Positions 1-8,842 of a DNA stretch of 64,000 nucleotides are shown here, piece by piece. Source of the stretch: JBLXBZ01 sp048265185 (GTDB lineage Bacteria > Pseudomonadota > Alphaproteobacteria > Rhizobiales > Stappiaceae); assembly GCA_048265185.1 (NCBI GenBank), contig JBLXBZ010000004.1, positions 62,001 to 126,000 on the forward strand. Reading direction: 5' to 3'. The first letter of the stretch is position 1, and every line of letters starts with the position of its first letter. The notes below the pieces were generated by a model. The model searched no databases, was not told the origin of the DNA, and saw nothing but the letters and a program-made list of their open reading frames with translations. The position numbers and the translations under genes were made by a program.

Positions 1-1
1 T

Positions 2-340
2 ATCTGGTGCGCCGGAGCCCTCGCCAGACTCTATGAGGACCTTGGCGGCGACGTCGCCATCGCCGGCAAGCCCCACCACCCGATTTACGACGCCGCCCTC
101 AAGATTGCGACAAAACTGCGCGGGAGCGTCGATCAAAGCAGAGTGCTGGCCATTGGCGACGGCCTACCTACGGACATTCGCGGGGCCTTCGCCCAGAAAC
201 TCGACGCTTTATTCATCACCGCCGGCATTCATGCGGCGGACTTCGGCCCCGCCGATGCGCCTAGCGAGGACTTAATCCGCAATCGCCTCGCCGAAGAAGG
301 CCTAAACGCCGCCGCCGCCATACCGCGCTTGGCGTGGTGA
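2..340 (+). CDS. HAD-superfamily class IIA hydrolase, C-terminal part (partial at window edge)
   Basis: The reading frame is open from the first bases of the window and gives the last 112 residues of a protein whose start lies upstream. It shows the C-terminal half of a class IIA HAD phosphatase: the GKPHHPIYDAAL segment carrying the conserved Lys, followed by VLAIGDGLPTDIRGA, which is the GDxxxTD motif IV that binds the catalytic Mg2+. The segment resembles the alphaproteobacterial subfamily (TIGR01459) often annotated as a sugar-phosphatase-like protein; its substrate is not known. The gene converges on the 3-hydroxybutyryl-CoA dehydrogenase gene across a short hairpin. The family call is secure and the substrate is not. 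Confidence 0.8.
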   Translation: MWCAGALARLYEDLGGDVAIAGKPHHPIYDAALKIATKLRGSVDQSRVLAIGDGLPTDIRGAFAQKLDALFITAGIHAADFGPADAPSEDLIRNRLAEEGLNAAAAIPRLAW

Positions 341-378
341 TGGCCCGCCGGGCGTTAGCTTGCAGCCATTGAAACGGA

Positions 379-402
379 AAAGCGGCGCCGAAGCGCCGCT
401 TT
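379..402. terminator. Hairpin between convergent genes
   Basis: An 8-bp GC-rich perfect stem (AGCGGCGC / GCGCCGCT) with a CGAA loop is extended by two A-T pairs. It lies between the stop of the HAD gene and the stop of the convergent dehydrogenase gene. The T-run after the stem is short, so termination is inferred mainly from the stem and its position. It may serve both strands. Confidence 0.55.
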
Positions 403-429
403 CGCTAAAACTCGTGAATTATCATAAAG

Positions 430-1311
430 TCAGCGCGTGGGAACCGGCGCTTCACCGCGGTAGTCGTAAAACCCACGCTGCGTCTTGCGCCCAAGCCAAC
501 CGGCCTCCACATATTTGACCAGCAACGGACACGGCCGGTATTTGCTGTCAGCCAAGCCTTCGTACAAGACTTGCATGATGGACAAACACGTATCCAGACC
601 GATGAAGTCGGCCAATTGCAACGGCCCCATGGGATGATTGGCGCCAAGCTTCATGGAGGTGTCGATGGCGTCGACCGTCCCAACCCCTTCATACAATGTG
701 TAGATGGCTTCATTAATCATTGGCAGCAGAATGCGGTTGACGATAAAAGCCGGGAAGTCTTCGGCGACGGCGACCGTTTTACCGCAACGCACGCCGAACT
801 CTTTAGCCGCCTCAAAGGTTTCATCTCCGGTGGCGATGCCGCGCACCAGCTCAACCAGCTCCATCAAGGGCACCGGATTCATGAAATGTATGCCGATGAA
901 ACGTTCAGGGCGATCCGTTGACGCGGCGAGACGCGTAATTGAAATCGAAGACGTATTGGTCGCCAAAATTGCTTCCGGCTTCAAGAACGGGCACACTTGC
1001 TGAAAGATCTTACGCTTAACCTGCTCGTTCTCAACGGCGGATTCAATCACCAGGTCAACGTCGCCGAAAGCTTCATGAGACGCTTCGCCCCGCAATTTCT
1101 CCAGCGCCGCCGCGCGCTGCTCCTCCGTGATCAAGCCTTTTGAGACCTGCCGGGCCAAATTGCCGTTGATCGACGCCAGGCCGGATTCGATACGGTCCAT
1201 GGAAATATCGTTGAGCAACACTTCATATCCCGCCAAAGCGCAGATATGGGCAATGCCATTACCCATCTGGCCAGCGCCAATCACAGCGATTTTTTTGATC
1301 TCGACAACCAT
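430..1311 (-). CDS. hbd: 3-hydroxybutyryl-CoA dehydrogenase
   Basis: This NAD(P)-dependent enzyme interconverts 3-hydroxybutyryl-CoA and acetoacetyl-CoA in beta-oxidation and PHB/butyrate metabolism, in the cytoplasm. The 293-residue length is typical of the family. The N-terminal Rossmann fold opens with VIGAGQMGNGIA (GxGxxG), and the acidic residue that prefers NAD follows beta 2. The stretch from about residue 134 (RFIGIHFMNPVPLMELVE) holds the catalytic His and the HFxxP signature. The C-terminal dimerisation domain contains the conserved NR(I/L)L segment and ends with GRKTQRGFYDY. It lies downstream of etfB-etfA on the same strand, the usual order in alphaproteobacteria. A 277-bp gap with a terminator-like hairpin separates it from etfA, so it may have its own promoter. 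Confidence 0.93.
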   Translation of the reverse strand: MVVEIKKIAVIGAGQMGNGIAHICALAGYEVLLNDISMDRIESGLASINGNLARQVSKGLITEEQRAAALEKLRGEASHEAFGDVDLVIESAVENEQVKRKIFQQVCPFLKPEAILATNTSSISITRLAASTDRPERFIGIHFMNPVPLMELVELVRGIATGDETFEAAKEFGVRCGKTVAVAEDFPAFIVNRILLPMINEAIYTLYEGVGTVDAIDTSMKLGANHPMGPLQLADFIGLDTCLSIMQVLYEGLADSKYRPCPLLVKYVEAGWLGRKTQRGFYDYRGEAPVPTR

Positions 1312-1525
1312 CGTAAACTCATTTCCGGTTAGGAGGCCGCCTGATGGGGCGCCAGACCTCTATAGCTTTATTTTTCGCAACTAAAGCTCAAAACGACAAG
1401 GGTCTTGAGCATATATTCTACATTCTTAAATCAAAGCCGAAAAGACGCTCCAAAAAGTCCGGACAGCCTGTAGCCGAGGTTCGCGGTCCAAATTTCACAG
1501 CGCCGCGTCTTCCAACTTAAAATCA

Positions 1526-1555
1526 GCGAATGACGGAGACAAACCCGCCATTCGC
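1526..1555 (-). terminator. Terminator-like hairpin downstream of etfA
   Basis: GCGAATGACGG and CCGCCATTCGC form an 11-bp stem with one G-T pair and an 8-nt loop, starting about 34 bp past the etfA stop. On the minus strand it is followed by a short T-rich stretch (TGATTTTAAG). It could end the etfBA transcript or reduce read-through into hbd. The rest of the 277-bp gap between etfA and hbd shows nothing else. Confidence 0.5.
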
Positions 1556-1588
1556 CAAACCTCAACGCGCTAAAAGCGCATCAAGTCG

Positions 1589-2533
1589 TCACCCTTTAAG
1601 TTTCTCGACTTCCGCCTGAAACTCTGGAAGAACGTCGAACAAATCAGCGACCAGGCCATAATCGGCCACTTGGAAAATCGGCGCTTCCTCATCCTTGTTG
1701 ATGGCGACGATCACTTTACTGTCTTTCATCCCGGCCAGATGCTGGATGGCGCCTGAAATACCGCAAGCGATATAAAGATCCGGCGCGACCACCTTGCCCG
1801 TTTGACCAACTTGCCAGTCATTTGGCGCATAGCCCGCGTCCACCGCGGCGCGAGAGGCGCCCACTGCCGCGCCAAGAGCGTCGGCCATTGGAATAATAAC
1901 CTCGTCGAATTTCTCCGACGAGCCTAGCGCCCGTCCGCCGGAGATGATGATTTTCGCGGAAGCCAATTCCGGACGATCCGATTCCGACAGCTCCTCGCCA
2001 ACGAAACTGGAAAGATCTTGCGCATCGGAGAAAGCCAGCTCTTCGATAGCGGCCGAGCCGCCTTCTGCCGCATTAGCGAAGGTGGCGGTGCGCACGGTGA
2101 TCACTTTTTTCGCCTCCCCAGACTTCACGGTCTGAATGGCGTTACCCGCGTAAATCGGACGTTCGAACGTCTGGGGATCCACGATCGCCGTCACGTCGGA
2201 GATCTGCATAACGTCCAGCAAGGCCGCCACGCGCGGCATGGTGTTTTTGCCGTTCGCGGTCGCAGGCGCCATCAACACGTCGTAATCAGCCGCCATGGAG
2301 ACGATCAGCGCCGCCGTAGGCTCCGCCAATTGATGCTCAAGACCATCAGCTTCGGCGAGCAGCACTTTCGCCACGCCCTCGAGTTTCGCCGCGGCCTCCG
2401 CCGCGCCCCGGCAGCCTTTCCCGGCCACGAGCACATGCACCTCGCCGCCAATTGCCAGCGCCGCCGCCAAGGCCTTGGAAGTAGCGTCATTCAGCTCCGC
2501 GCCAGAGTGTTCAGCAAGCAGAAGGGTCGTCAT
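1589..2533 (-). CDS. etfA: Electron transfer flavoprotein alpha subunit
   Basis: EtfA with EtfB forms the soluble FAD/AMP heterodimer that takes electrons from acyl-CoA and other dehydrogenases and passes them to ETF:ubiquinone oxidoreductase. The 314 residues match the family length. The C-terminal FAD-binding domain is clear: SGGRALGS, then the GASRAAVDAGYAPNDWQVGQ block, GKVVAPDLYIACGISGAIQH, and the terminal INKDEEAPIFQVADYGLVAD stretch that contacts the flavin. The ATG follows a GGAGT ribosome binding site by about nine bases and lies 25 bp after the etfB stop, so the two genes are co-transcribed. Confidence 0.95.
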   Translation of the reverse strand: MTTLLLAEHSGAELNDATSKALAAALAIGGEVHVLVAGKGCRGAAEAAAKLEGVAKVLLAEADGLEHQLAEPTAALIVSMAADYDVLMAPATANGKNTMPRVAALLDVMQISDVTAIVDPQTFERPIYAGNAIQTVKSGEAKKVITVRTATFANAAEGGSAAIEELAFSDAQDLSSFVGEELSESDRPELASAKIIISGGRALGSSEKFDEVIIPMADALGAAVGASRAAVDAGYAPNDWQVGQTGKVVAPDLYIACGISGAIQHLAGMKDSKVIVAINKDEEAPIFQVADYGLVADLFDVLPEFQAEVEKLKG

Positions 2534-2558
2534 AATTTTATACTCCGTTCCATCCAGC

Positions 2559-3308
2559 TCAAAGCACGCCGGCTTCGTTTTTCAACTTTTCAACAAGCTC
2601 GGACACCGAGCCAACGATCACGCCAGCCTGGCGCGCCGCAGGTTCGCTTGTCTTCAAGATTTCCAGCCGCGGAGCGACGTCAACGCCGTAATCTTCCGGC
2701 GACTTTTCCTCAATCGGCTTTTTCTTCGCCTTCATGATGTTTGGAAGCGACGCGTAACGCGGCTCATTGAGGCGTAGATCAGTGGTGACGATCGCCGGCA
2801 ACTTGAGCTTCACGGTTTGTAATCCGCCGTCCACTTCGCGCGTGACCGCGACGGCGCCGTCAGAAAGCTCCGCTTTAGAGGCGAAGGTTCCCTGTCCCCA
2901 GCCAAGCAAAGCCGCCAACATTTGACCCGTCTGATTGCAGTCGTCATCAATCGCCTGCTTGCCGAGAATGACCAGTTCCGGCGCTTCTTCCTCAACGATC
3001 TTTTTCAAGATCTTGGCCACGGCCAACGGCTCCGTCGTGGCGTCTGTCTTGACCAAAACGCCGCGATCGGCGCCCATAGCGAGGCCCGTGCGCAAGGTTT
3101 CCTGAGCTTGCTGCGGGCCAATGGAGACAACGACGATTTCCGACGCTTTCCCCGCTTCGCGCATGCGGATGGCCTCTTCAACGGCGATTTCATCGAAAGG
3201 ATTCATCGACATTTTGACGTTGGCGAGATCGACGCCAGATCCGTCGGCTTTCACCCGCACTTTAACATTATAGTCGATAACCCGTTTTACGGGCACAAGG
3301 ATCTTCAT
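2559..3308 (-). CDS. etfB: Electron transfer flavoprotein beta subunit
   Basis: EtfB is the AMP-binding partner of EtfA and contributes the recognition loop that docks to acyl-CoA dehydrogenases. The protein is 249 residues and begins MKILVPVKRVIDYNVKVRV, the usual EtfB opening. It contains MSMNPFDEIAVEEAIRMREAG (typical of the subunit), the GKQAIDDDCNQTGQMLAALLGW AMP-site segment, and a C-terminal LRLNEPRYASLPNIMKAKKKP stretch that forms the docking loop. A GGGAGG ribosome binding site precedes the ATG. The first gene of the etfBA unit carries a 23-bp inverted repeat 20 bp upstream of its start. Confidence 0.95.
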   Translation of the reverse strand: MKILVPVKRVIDYNVKVRVKADGSGVDLANVKMSMNPFDEIAVEEAIRMREAGKASEIVVVSIGPQQAQETLRTGLAMGADRGVLVKTDATTEPLAVAKILKKIVEEEAPELVILGKQAIDDDCNQTGQMLAALLGWGQGTFASKAELSDGAVAVTREVDGGLQTVKLKLPAIVTTDLRLNEPRYASLPNIMKAKKKPIEEKSPEDYGVDVAPRLEILKTSEPAARQAGVIVGSVSELVEKLKNEAGVL

Positions 3309-3328
3309 TGGTTTCGAACCTCCCGCAG

Positions 3329-3351
3329 GCGTGAACGCTCACCGTTCACGC
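3329..3351. promoter_or_regulatory. Perfect inverted repeat upstream of etfB
   Basis: Two perfect 9-bp arms (GCGTGAACG / CGTTCACGC) flank CTCAC, with the edge 20 bp before the etfB ATG. The symmetry and position suit a dimeric repressor operator. As RNA it would be a hairpin just ahead of the ribosome binding site. The regulator is unknown. The other bases of the 236-bp gap to the rhomboid gene show no gene. Confidence 0.45.
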
Positions 3352-3544
3352 AAATTATCCTGATTACAAGCGCCGGAGCTCATCTGCGTCGCTGGATGTG
3401 CCGCCGCTGGATTTTGCGCCAAACAAGATACGTGAAATCCAGTGGAGACAATTTGTGCGGACGGTAATGACGCGAATGGGCGGTGTCAACGACGGCATGA
3501 GCCAAGTTGTTGGCAATTAACTCGTCAAACCAAATTAGCGTAGA

Positions 3545-4228
3545 TTATTTAAACAACGGCACGCCGCGACGGCGCAATGGAACCACAAGCGCCGCGCCAG
3601 CGACGAAACCGCCCACATGCGCCCACCAGGCCACATCTTGATCGTCGCTGAAAAGAGCATTGCCAAGCTGAAGTCCAATCCATGCGAACAACGCCCAGCT
3701 CGCAGGCACCCGCAAAGGAATGCGCGCCAGAACCAGAACCCAAACGCGAATGTTCGGATGGAGCATCAGATAAGCGCCGATCACGCCTGCAACGGCGCCG
3801 GACGCCCCGATCAAAGGAACGATGGAGTCAGGCTCCGTGAAAGCATGCGCATAGCCCGCCGCCGCAGCGCAGGCGAGATAAAAAATCAAAAACCGCGCGT
3901 GCCCCATAGCATCTTCGACATTGTCGCCAAAAACCCAGAGAAACACCATATTTCCCGCAAGATGCAGCCAGCTTCCATGCAGAAACGCATAAGAAACCAC
4001 TGTCAGCCATTCAGGCAATACCGCAAGCTCAGGCGACAAATCCCGCAAATCAAACAAAACCGCCGGAACGAGCCCGTAAGACAAGGCCGACGCCTGAAGT
4101 CCCTGACTGACGCCGTCCCCCAGCTGCATCAACGCGAAAATCGCCACATTAGCGATGATCAAACCCCATGTGACATATTGCCACCGCACATGTTTGAGGG
4201 GGTTATGATCATACAAGGGGAAGAACAT
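3545..4228 (-). CDS. Rhomboid-family intramembrane serine protease
   Basis: Rhomboids cleave membrane proteins within the bilayer. This 227-residue protein has about six membrane segments, starting with the helix in VTWGLIIANVAIFALMQL. The catalytic serine is in the GASGAVAGVIGAYL motif (GxSG) on helix 4 and the catalytic histidine is in WWAHVGGFVAGAAL near the C-terminus. The HGSWLHLAGNMVFLWVFGDNVED block is the L1/helix-2 region (HxxxxHxxxN-like) conserved in the family. The ATG has a GGAGAT ribosome binding site. It sits between the corrinoid adenosyltransferase and etfB genes on the same strand. Its substrate is unknown. Confidence 0.9.
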   Translation of the reverse strand: MFFPLYDHNPLKHVRWQYVTWGLIIANVAIFALMQLGDGVSQGLQASALSYGLVPAVLFDLRDLSPELAVLPEWLTVVSYAFLHGSWLHLAGNMVFLWVFGDNVEDAMGHARFLIFYLACAAAAGYAHAFTEPDSIVPLIGASGAVAGVIGAYLMLHPNIRVWVLVLARIPLRVPASWALFAWIGLQLGNALFSDDQDVAWWAHVGGFVAGAALVVPLRRRGVPLFK

Positions 4229-4405
4229 TCACATCTCCGATGCGGCCCGTTTCAGGAAATCACGCCGCGCAGGCTTATTGAATAGATCATACGCCCTCAA
4301 AACGAAAGAGTTTACAATTCCAGGCCTCTCCTGACCTCCCGCATTTCCGCGATTTTTCCTTGGCGCATGCCCCGGCGCGCGCTGGCGCAGTCTCGTTAAA
4401 AGCCT

Positions 4406-4981
4406 CTAGCGGTTTTTCCCAGGCGTCCAGAGAACATCCCCATCCGCTTGATGGTTAACCCATCGCGCCGCCACAAAGAAATAATCCGACAAGCGGTTCA
4501 TATAGATTGCGGCGTGCGGGTTAATCGCCTCACTCTGAGCCAGAGCGACAATCAATCGCTCAGCCCGACGCGCAACGGTGCGCGCATGATGAAGATGAGC
4601 GGCGGCGGCCGCGCCCCCCGGCAAGACAAATGAACGCAGCGGCTCCAGATCGCCGTTCAAACGGTCAATCTCGCGCTCAATGGCCGTCACCTGTCCACCA
4701 GTGATCCGCAAGGGTTCATAGCCCAGATCTTCACCGGTTTCAGGCGTGGCGAGATCAGCTCCAAGATCAAAAAGGTCATTCTGTATGCGCTGCAGAACAA
4801 GATCCATTTCCCCGAACTGCGCCGCCGTCGCCAACCGAACCACCCCAAGAATGGCGTTGACCTCATCCACCGTGCCGTAAGCCTCAATACGCGCGTCGTG
4901 CTTGAGCCGCCGTTCGCCTGAGCCAAGCGCGGTCGTGCCCGCGTCCCCCGTTTTTGTATAGATCTTGTTCAAGATAACCAT
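4406..4981 (-). CDS. pduO: Cob(I)yrinic acid a,c-diamide adenosyltransferase, PduO type
   Basis: The enzyme transfers the 5'-deoxyadenosyl group of ATP to cob(I)alamin to make coenzyme B12. The 191-residue protein starts with the family hallmark YTKTGDAGTTALGSGERRLKHD (ATP binding), followed by EAYGTVDEVNAILG. Later it has FVLPGGAAAAAHLHHARTVARRAER, which holds the catalytic Arg/Asp region, and ends with NRLSDYFFVAARWVN, all diagnostic for PduO/MMAB-type enzymes. An AGGA-containing ribosome binding site precedes the ATG. It is 58 bp from the upstream HIG1 gene on the same strand. Other B12 genes are not present, so this serves B12 activation rather than a local pathway. Confidence 0.93.
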   Translation of the reverse strand: MVILNKIYTKTGDAGTTALGSGERRLKHDARIEAYGTVDEVNAILGVVRLATAAQFGEMDLVLQRIQNDLFDLGADLATPETGEDLGYEPLRITGGQVTAIEREIDRLNGDLEPLRSFVLPGGAAAAAHLHHARTVARRAERLIVALAQSEAINPHAAIYMNRLSDYFFVAARWVNHQADGDVLWTPGKNR

Positions 4982-5039
4982 TTCAGCTTTCCTGTCTTAA
5001 ACGCGCAGCCATGTTTAAAGCTGATTGTTCTACTGGAAC

Positions 5040-5231
5040 TCAACGTCCGGTAAGATACAGCACGGTCATGACAAGAACGATGGCGAGAAACTGCAACCCA
5101 ACACGCCAGCGCATCAAAGACTGAGATCGAGAAGCTGATCCGCCGCGAAACATATTCCAAAGCCCCAACCCCAAAACGATGGCCACAGCGGCCAGCGCAA
5201 AAGGGATCAAATTCGCAAGTATCGGCCCCAT
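5040..5231 (-). CDS. Twin transmembrane small protein, HIG1 domain
   Basis: A 63-residue protein with two hydrophobic helices (about residues 4-24 and 43-60) separated by a polar loop. The loop and second helix carry SRSQSLMRWRVGLQ, matching the QxxMRxRVxxQ motif of HIG1-domain proteins, which in mitochondria and some alphaproteobacteria associate with cytochrome oxidase. Of two in-frame ATGs the second (5231) is chosen because GGAGG lies six bases before it. It lies just upstream of the adenosyltransferase gene, a common alphaproteobacterial arrangement. A link to respiratory complexes is inferred from the family only. Confidence 0.8.
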   Translation of the reverse strand: MGPILANLIPFALAAVAIVLGLGLWNMFRGGSASRSQSLMRWRVGLQFLAIVLVMTVLYLTGR

Positions 5232-5419
5232 GGGCGCCTCCATCGAAAACAGCTAGGCGGTCGCCCGCCATCACCGCGCCGTCGCCAGCTCCACAACACA
5301 ACGCCTACGACTTAAATCACTTCAACGATTTAAGGAACGACTCAACGTCCCATTCCCCGCCCCTGCATCAATAAGACGCGCAGGAAATGCGCGAACCACC
5401 GTTCAAATCCGCGGCATGG

Positions 5420-6301
5420 CTATTTTTCTTCTCCATCGGCCGCCCGTCGCAGCGTCCAATCCAAAGCGCGTGTCGGCAGAACCCGTTTCAGGACCGCCAT
5501 GACTTTCGTCGGCGTGGTCACCCGGTAACGCGGCTTTGGCCGCTTCGCCTCCAGCGCTTCCACCAAAACCTTGACCACCGCCGTCGGCGGCAATTTAAAC
5601 GGCGACGGTTCGCCCTGCTTCATGCGCGCCATGCGCGTTTCATAGACGCTGCGAAATGGCGAGTGGTCCAGCCCCTTCGCCTCGATCAGTTCATAAAAAT
5701 TCTCCATCGCATTTTCAGTAAATCTTGTTGCGATCGGCCCTGGCTCAATCAGGCTCACATGAATTCCCGTTCCCGTAAGCTCCATGCGCAAAGTGTCCGA
5801 ATACCCCTCAAGGGCGAATTTAGACGCATTATAAGCGCCGCGATATTTCATCGCGGTGAAGCCCAATATAGAAGAGCATTGAATGATCCGCCCTGCGCCA
5901 GCGGCCCTCATGGCCGGAAGGACTGCGCGCGTGAGCTCGTGCCATCCAAAAAAATTCGCATCGAAAAGATCCCGCAAGGCCGCCGTCGGCAAATCTTCGA
6001 TCGCGCCGGGCACGGCGTATGCGCCATTGTTGAACAAAGCGTCAAGCCGGCCGCCAGCGCGCTGCAGGACTTTTTCAGCCGTTTCCCGAATGTTGTCGCT
6101 GTCCTGATAGTCCAAGCGATATGTTTCAAAGCCCAAATCCTGCAACATGGCCACATCGGCGGATTTGCGGGCGCTGGCGAAAACCCGCCAGTTAAGAGCG
6201 CGCAGCGTGTGCGCCGCCGCCAATCCAATGCCGGATGAACACCCGGTGATCAAGATTGTCCGATTGCGCGCGTCGCGAAGCTTTGCGTCATTATGAACCA
6301 T
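5420..6301 (-). CDS. Short-chain dehydrogenase/reductase
   Basis: A classical SDR of 293 residues. The N-terminal nucleotide-binding motif is TGCSSGIGLAAA (TGxxxGIG), NNGAYAVPG is the NAG-like motif, and the active site is the Ser in QCSSILGF with YNASK (YxxxK). The KxxSK segment FALEGYSDTLRMEL is typical of the retinol-dehydrogenase-like branch, and a basic residue after beta 2 suggests NADP preference. The C-terminus is basic (RYRVTTPTKVMAVLKRVLP). The substrate cannot be told from sequence. The gene lies between ubiH and the HIG1 gene on the same strand with gaps near 100 bp. Confidence 0.88.
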   Translation of the reverse strand: MVHNDAKLRDARNRTILITGCSSGIGLAAAHTLRALNWRVFASARKSADVAMLQDLGFETYRLDYQDSDNIRETAEKVLQRAGGRLDALFNNGAYAVPGAIEDLPTAALRDLFDANFFGWHELTRAVLPAMRAAGAGRIIQCSSILGFTAMKYRGAYNASKFALEGYSDTLRMELTGTGIHVSLIEPGPIATRFTENAMENFYELIEAKGLDHSPFRSVYETRMARMKQGEPSPFKLPPTAVVKVLVEALEAKRPKPRYRVTTPTKVMAVLKRVLPTRALDWTLRRAADGEEK

Positions 6302-6388
6302 GTATTTCCCAAGCTCGCGGCTACGCGCCGCACTTTTCTTGTCTCATTCAACAGGCTCCCCACGCGGCGACCCTGGCCATCCTTCCAG

Positions 6389-7669
6389 CTAGATTCGCTC
6401 TCCCAGCAACAACCTCGGCGGCGCGCCCGCCGCGCCCGCCGCCTGACGAATAAAATAGTTCTTCAACCCGGGCAACCGATCGACGATCCCAAGACCAATA
6501 TCCCGAACCGCGCGAATGGCGTCCACGTCATTTGAAAACAGGCGGTTCAAAACATCCGTGACCACGCCCATCTGAAAAGTTTCAAACCGGCGCCAGCGTT
6601 CATAGCGCTCCAGAACGTCCAACGTTCCAATATCCTGACCAAGCCGGCGCGCCTCGATCACCACCTGCGCCAAAGCGGCCGCGTCCTTGAAGCCCAGATT
6701 CAACCCTTGTCCGGAAATCGGATGAATGCCATGGGCCGCGTCGCCCGCAAGCGCCAGACGATCAGCCACGAAAGATCGCGCGAGCGTCAATCCGAGCGGA
6801 TAGGCGTGGCGTGGCCCGTCGAGCCGGATTTCACCCAAGTGATGGCCAAAGCGGCGTTGCAACTCCAACTCAAAGGTGAACTCGTCTCCCTTGACGAGAC
6901 GTTGCGCCTCCTCGCGCCGTTCGCTCCAGACCAGCGAGGAACGATTGCCCGCAAGCGGCAAGATCGCAAAAGGCCCCGCCGGCAAGAAATGCTCTTCCGC
7001 GCGCCCGTTGTGCGCCCTCTCATGCGCCACCGTCGTCACGATTCCCGCCTGATCATATTGCCAGCGCACGGTTTGAATGCCCGCCAGCTGGCGCAAGCGG
7101 GAGCGAACGCCGTCGGCGGCCACCAGCAAACGCGCCCGCCGGCTCGCGCCAGAACCAAGCGTCAGCTCCACATATCCGTTCCGTTCAGTGAAATCATCAA
7201 CGCTGTCGGGCGCGATCAGCTCCACCCCCAGCGCGGCCGCCTTATCGGCGAGCGCAGCCACCATTTTGCCGTTCGGCGCCATATGCGCGAAAGGCTCGCC
7301 CGTTTCAAGCGCGCCGTCGAACGTCAGGAAAACGGGCCGAACCGCGTCACGAAGTCGCGAATCAGTGACGATCATTTCCCTGATAGGCTGCGCATGAGGC
7401 TCAATTTCGCTCCAAACCCCCAGCTTTCTCAACATTCGGCAAGCGGCGGCGGCTATCGCCGAGGCCCGTGGATCATTCTCCATTTCGCCGCGCCGACGCA
7501 AATCAACCAGACACACGCTTATATCCGGATCCGCCTGTTTCAAAGCCACCGCTAAAGACAAGCCAACATAACCGCCCCCGGCTATGGCGACGTCGCATAT
7601 GTCTTGCGCGCCGTCAGGAATCGCGTCGCCGCGCACCTTTGGCGAAGCGCCTTCGCGGTCTTTGTGCAT
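6389..7669 (-). CDS. ubiH: UbiH/UbiF/COQ6-family FAD-dependent ubiquinone hydroxylase
   Basis: This aromatic-ring hydroxylase acts in ubiquinone synthesis. It has the three FAD motifs of the group A flavoprotein monooxygenases: GGGYVGLSLAVAL (GxGxxG) near the N-terminus, VAADGVRSRLRQLAGI (DG motif) in the middle, and RLALAGDAAHGIHPISGQGLNLGFKD (GD motif) around residue 310. The start chosen is the ATG at 7669 because GGAG lies six bases before it. An ATG seven codons upstream lacks such spacing. The product is 426 residues, near the family length. Alphaproteobacteria often have one broad-specificity member (UbiL or UbiM types), so which ring position it hydroxylates is uncertain. Confidence 0.88.
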   Translation of the reverse strand: MHKDREGASPKVRGDAIPDGAQDICDVAIAGGGYVGLSLAVALKQADPDISVCLVDLRRRGEMENDPRASAIAAAACRMLRKLGVWSEIEPHAQPIREMIVTDSRLRDAVRPVFLTFDGALETGEPFAHMAPNGKMVAALADKAAALGVELIAPDSVDDFTERNGYVELTLGSGASRRARLLVAADGVRSRLRQLAGIQTVRWQYDQAGIVTTVAHERAHNGRAEEHFLPAGPFAILPLAGNRSSLVWSERREEAQRLVKGDEFTFELELQRRFGHHLGEIRLDGPRHAYPLGLTLARSFVADRLALAGDAAHGIHPISGQGLNLGFKDAAALAQVVIEARRLGQDIGTLDVLERYERWRRFETFQMGVVTDVLNRLFSNDVDAIRAVRDIGLGIVDRLPGLKNYFIRQAAGAAGAPPRLLLGERI

Positions 7670-7963
7670 TTTCGTCTCCAATTTACGCATCCCGACGTTT
7701 GGGTGTAACGGCGGCTCCCGTCTTCACACATCCATCACTTTATAGGCTCTTAACAGATTTGTCGTTATAAACGCGCTCCCCGCGGCTCAAAATCAAGCCC
7801 GCCAAACGCCGCATATGAAGCGCCAACCTTACCCACATCGCGAAAATTTCCCGTAGCCACCTCGCCATGTATTGACATTTTACATCGTCACGCCGCTACT
7901 CGTCCAAGCATATTCATCGAGATTTGAAACTCCGCGATAGCGGTCAGCACAAAAGGCGGCGTC

Positions 7964-8827
7964 ATGGGCTCAGCGCTCTCCAATCTTCTGTCGATACTTG
8001 ATCTGGAAACTCTTGAGCGCAATCTTTACCGTGGGGAAAGCCCGCAAGTCGGTTGGCAACGGGTTTTTGGGGGACAAGTGATCGGCCAAGCGCTGGTCGC
8101 CGCCTCTCGAACCGTGGAGACAGATCGTCCCGTACACTCCCTTCACGGATATTTTCTGCGCCCCGGCGACCCGAAAATCCCGATTATTTATGATGTGGAC
8201 CGCATTCGCGACGGCGGCAGCTTCACCACGCGCCGCGTGGTCGCCATTCAACATGGCGAAGCCATTTTCTCAATGTCGGCGTCATTTCAGAAAATCGAAG
8301 CGGGGCTCGAACATCAAGCGCAAATGCCGAACGTGCCCATGCCAGAAGATTTGCCAAGCGAGAGCGAGCTAAAAGAAAAATTTCTCGCCGTCGCGCCCGA
8401 AAGCGTTCGCCGCTACTGGGAGCGAGAACGGCCCATCGAGCTGAAACCCGTAGATCTTACCCATTATTTCAGCCGAAAGAAGCTCTCGCCCAGCCAGAAT
8501 ATCTGGGTGCGGGCCAGCGGAGAATTGCCAGACGACCCCCAGGTCCATTCATGTGTTTTGGCCTACGCTTCCGACATGACATTGCTCGACACGTCGCTTT
8601 TCGCTCATGGCAGATCGGTCTTCAATCCGGACCTTCAGGCGGCGAGCCTTGATCACTCCATGTGGTTTCACCGCCCGTTTCGCGCTGATGAATGGCTGCT
8701 TTACAGCGAAGACAGCCCATCGGCCTCCGGCGCGCGCGGCTTCAATCGCGGCGCGCTCTTCACCCGCGACGGAAAATTGGTGGCGTCGGTCGCCCAGGAA
8801 GGACTTATTCGCGTACGCGCCAAATAG
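7964..8827 (+). CDS. tesB: Acyl-CoA thioesterase II
   Basis: TesB hydrolyses medium- and long-chain acyl-CoA to free fatty acid and CoA. The 287-residue protein is a double hot-dog: the first fold contains WQRVFGGQVIGQALVAASRTV and HSLHGYFLRPGDPKIPIIYDV, and the second contains HSCVLAYASDMTLLDTSL with the catalytic Asp of the Asp-Thr-Gln triad. The terminal GALFTRDGKLVASVAQEGLIR holds the Gln. It is transcribed away from ubiH across about 290 bp that contain a TTGACA hexamer at 7873 and no other gene. The stop is 15 bp from that of the convergent cobW-like gene. Confidence 0.94.
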   Translation: MGSALSNLLSILDLETLERNLYRGESPQVGWQRVFGGQVIGQALVAASRTVETDRPVHSLHGYFLRPGDPKIPIIYDVDRIRDGGSFTTRRVVAIQHGEAIFSMSASFQKIEAGLEHQAQMPNVPMPEDLPSESELKEKFLAVAPESVRRYWERERPIELKPVDLTHYFSRKKLSPSQNIWVRASGELPDDPQVHSCVLAYASDMTLLDTSLFAHGRSVFNPDLQAASLDHSMWFHRPFRADEWLLYSEDSPSASGARGFNRGALFTRDGKLVASVAQEGLIRVRAK

Positions 8828-8842
8828 GCGCAGGCGCTGCCT

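Noticed and set aside
2018..2737. Plus-strand frame of 239 codons opposite etfA/etfB
   Set aside because: Arg/His-rich shadow of two well-supported genes.
5387..6238. Plus-strand frame of 283 codons opposite the SDR gene
   Set aside because: Composition is typical of an antisense shadow (many Arg/His) and it overlaps a clear SDR gene.
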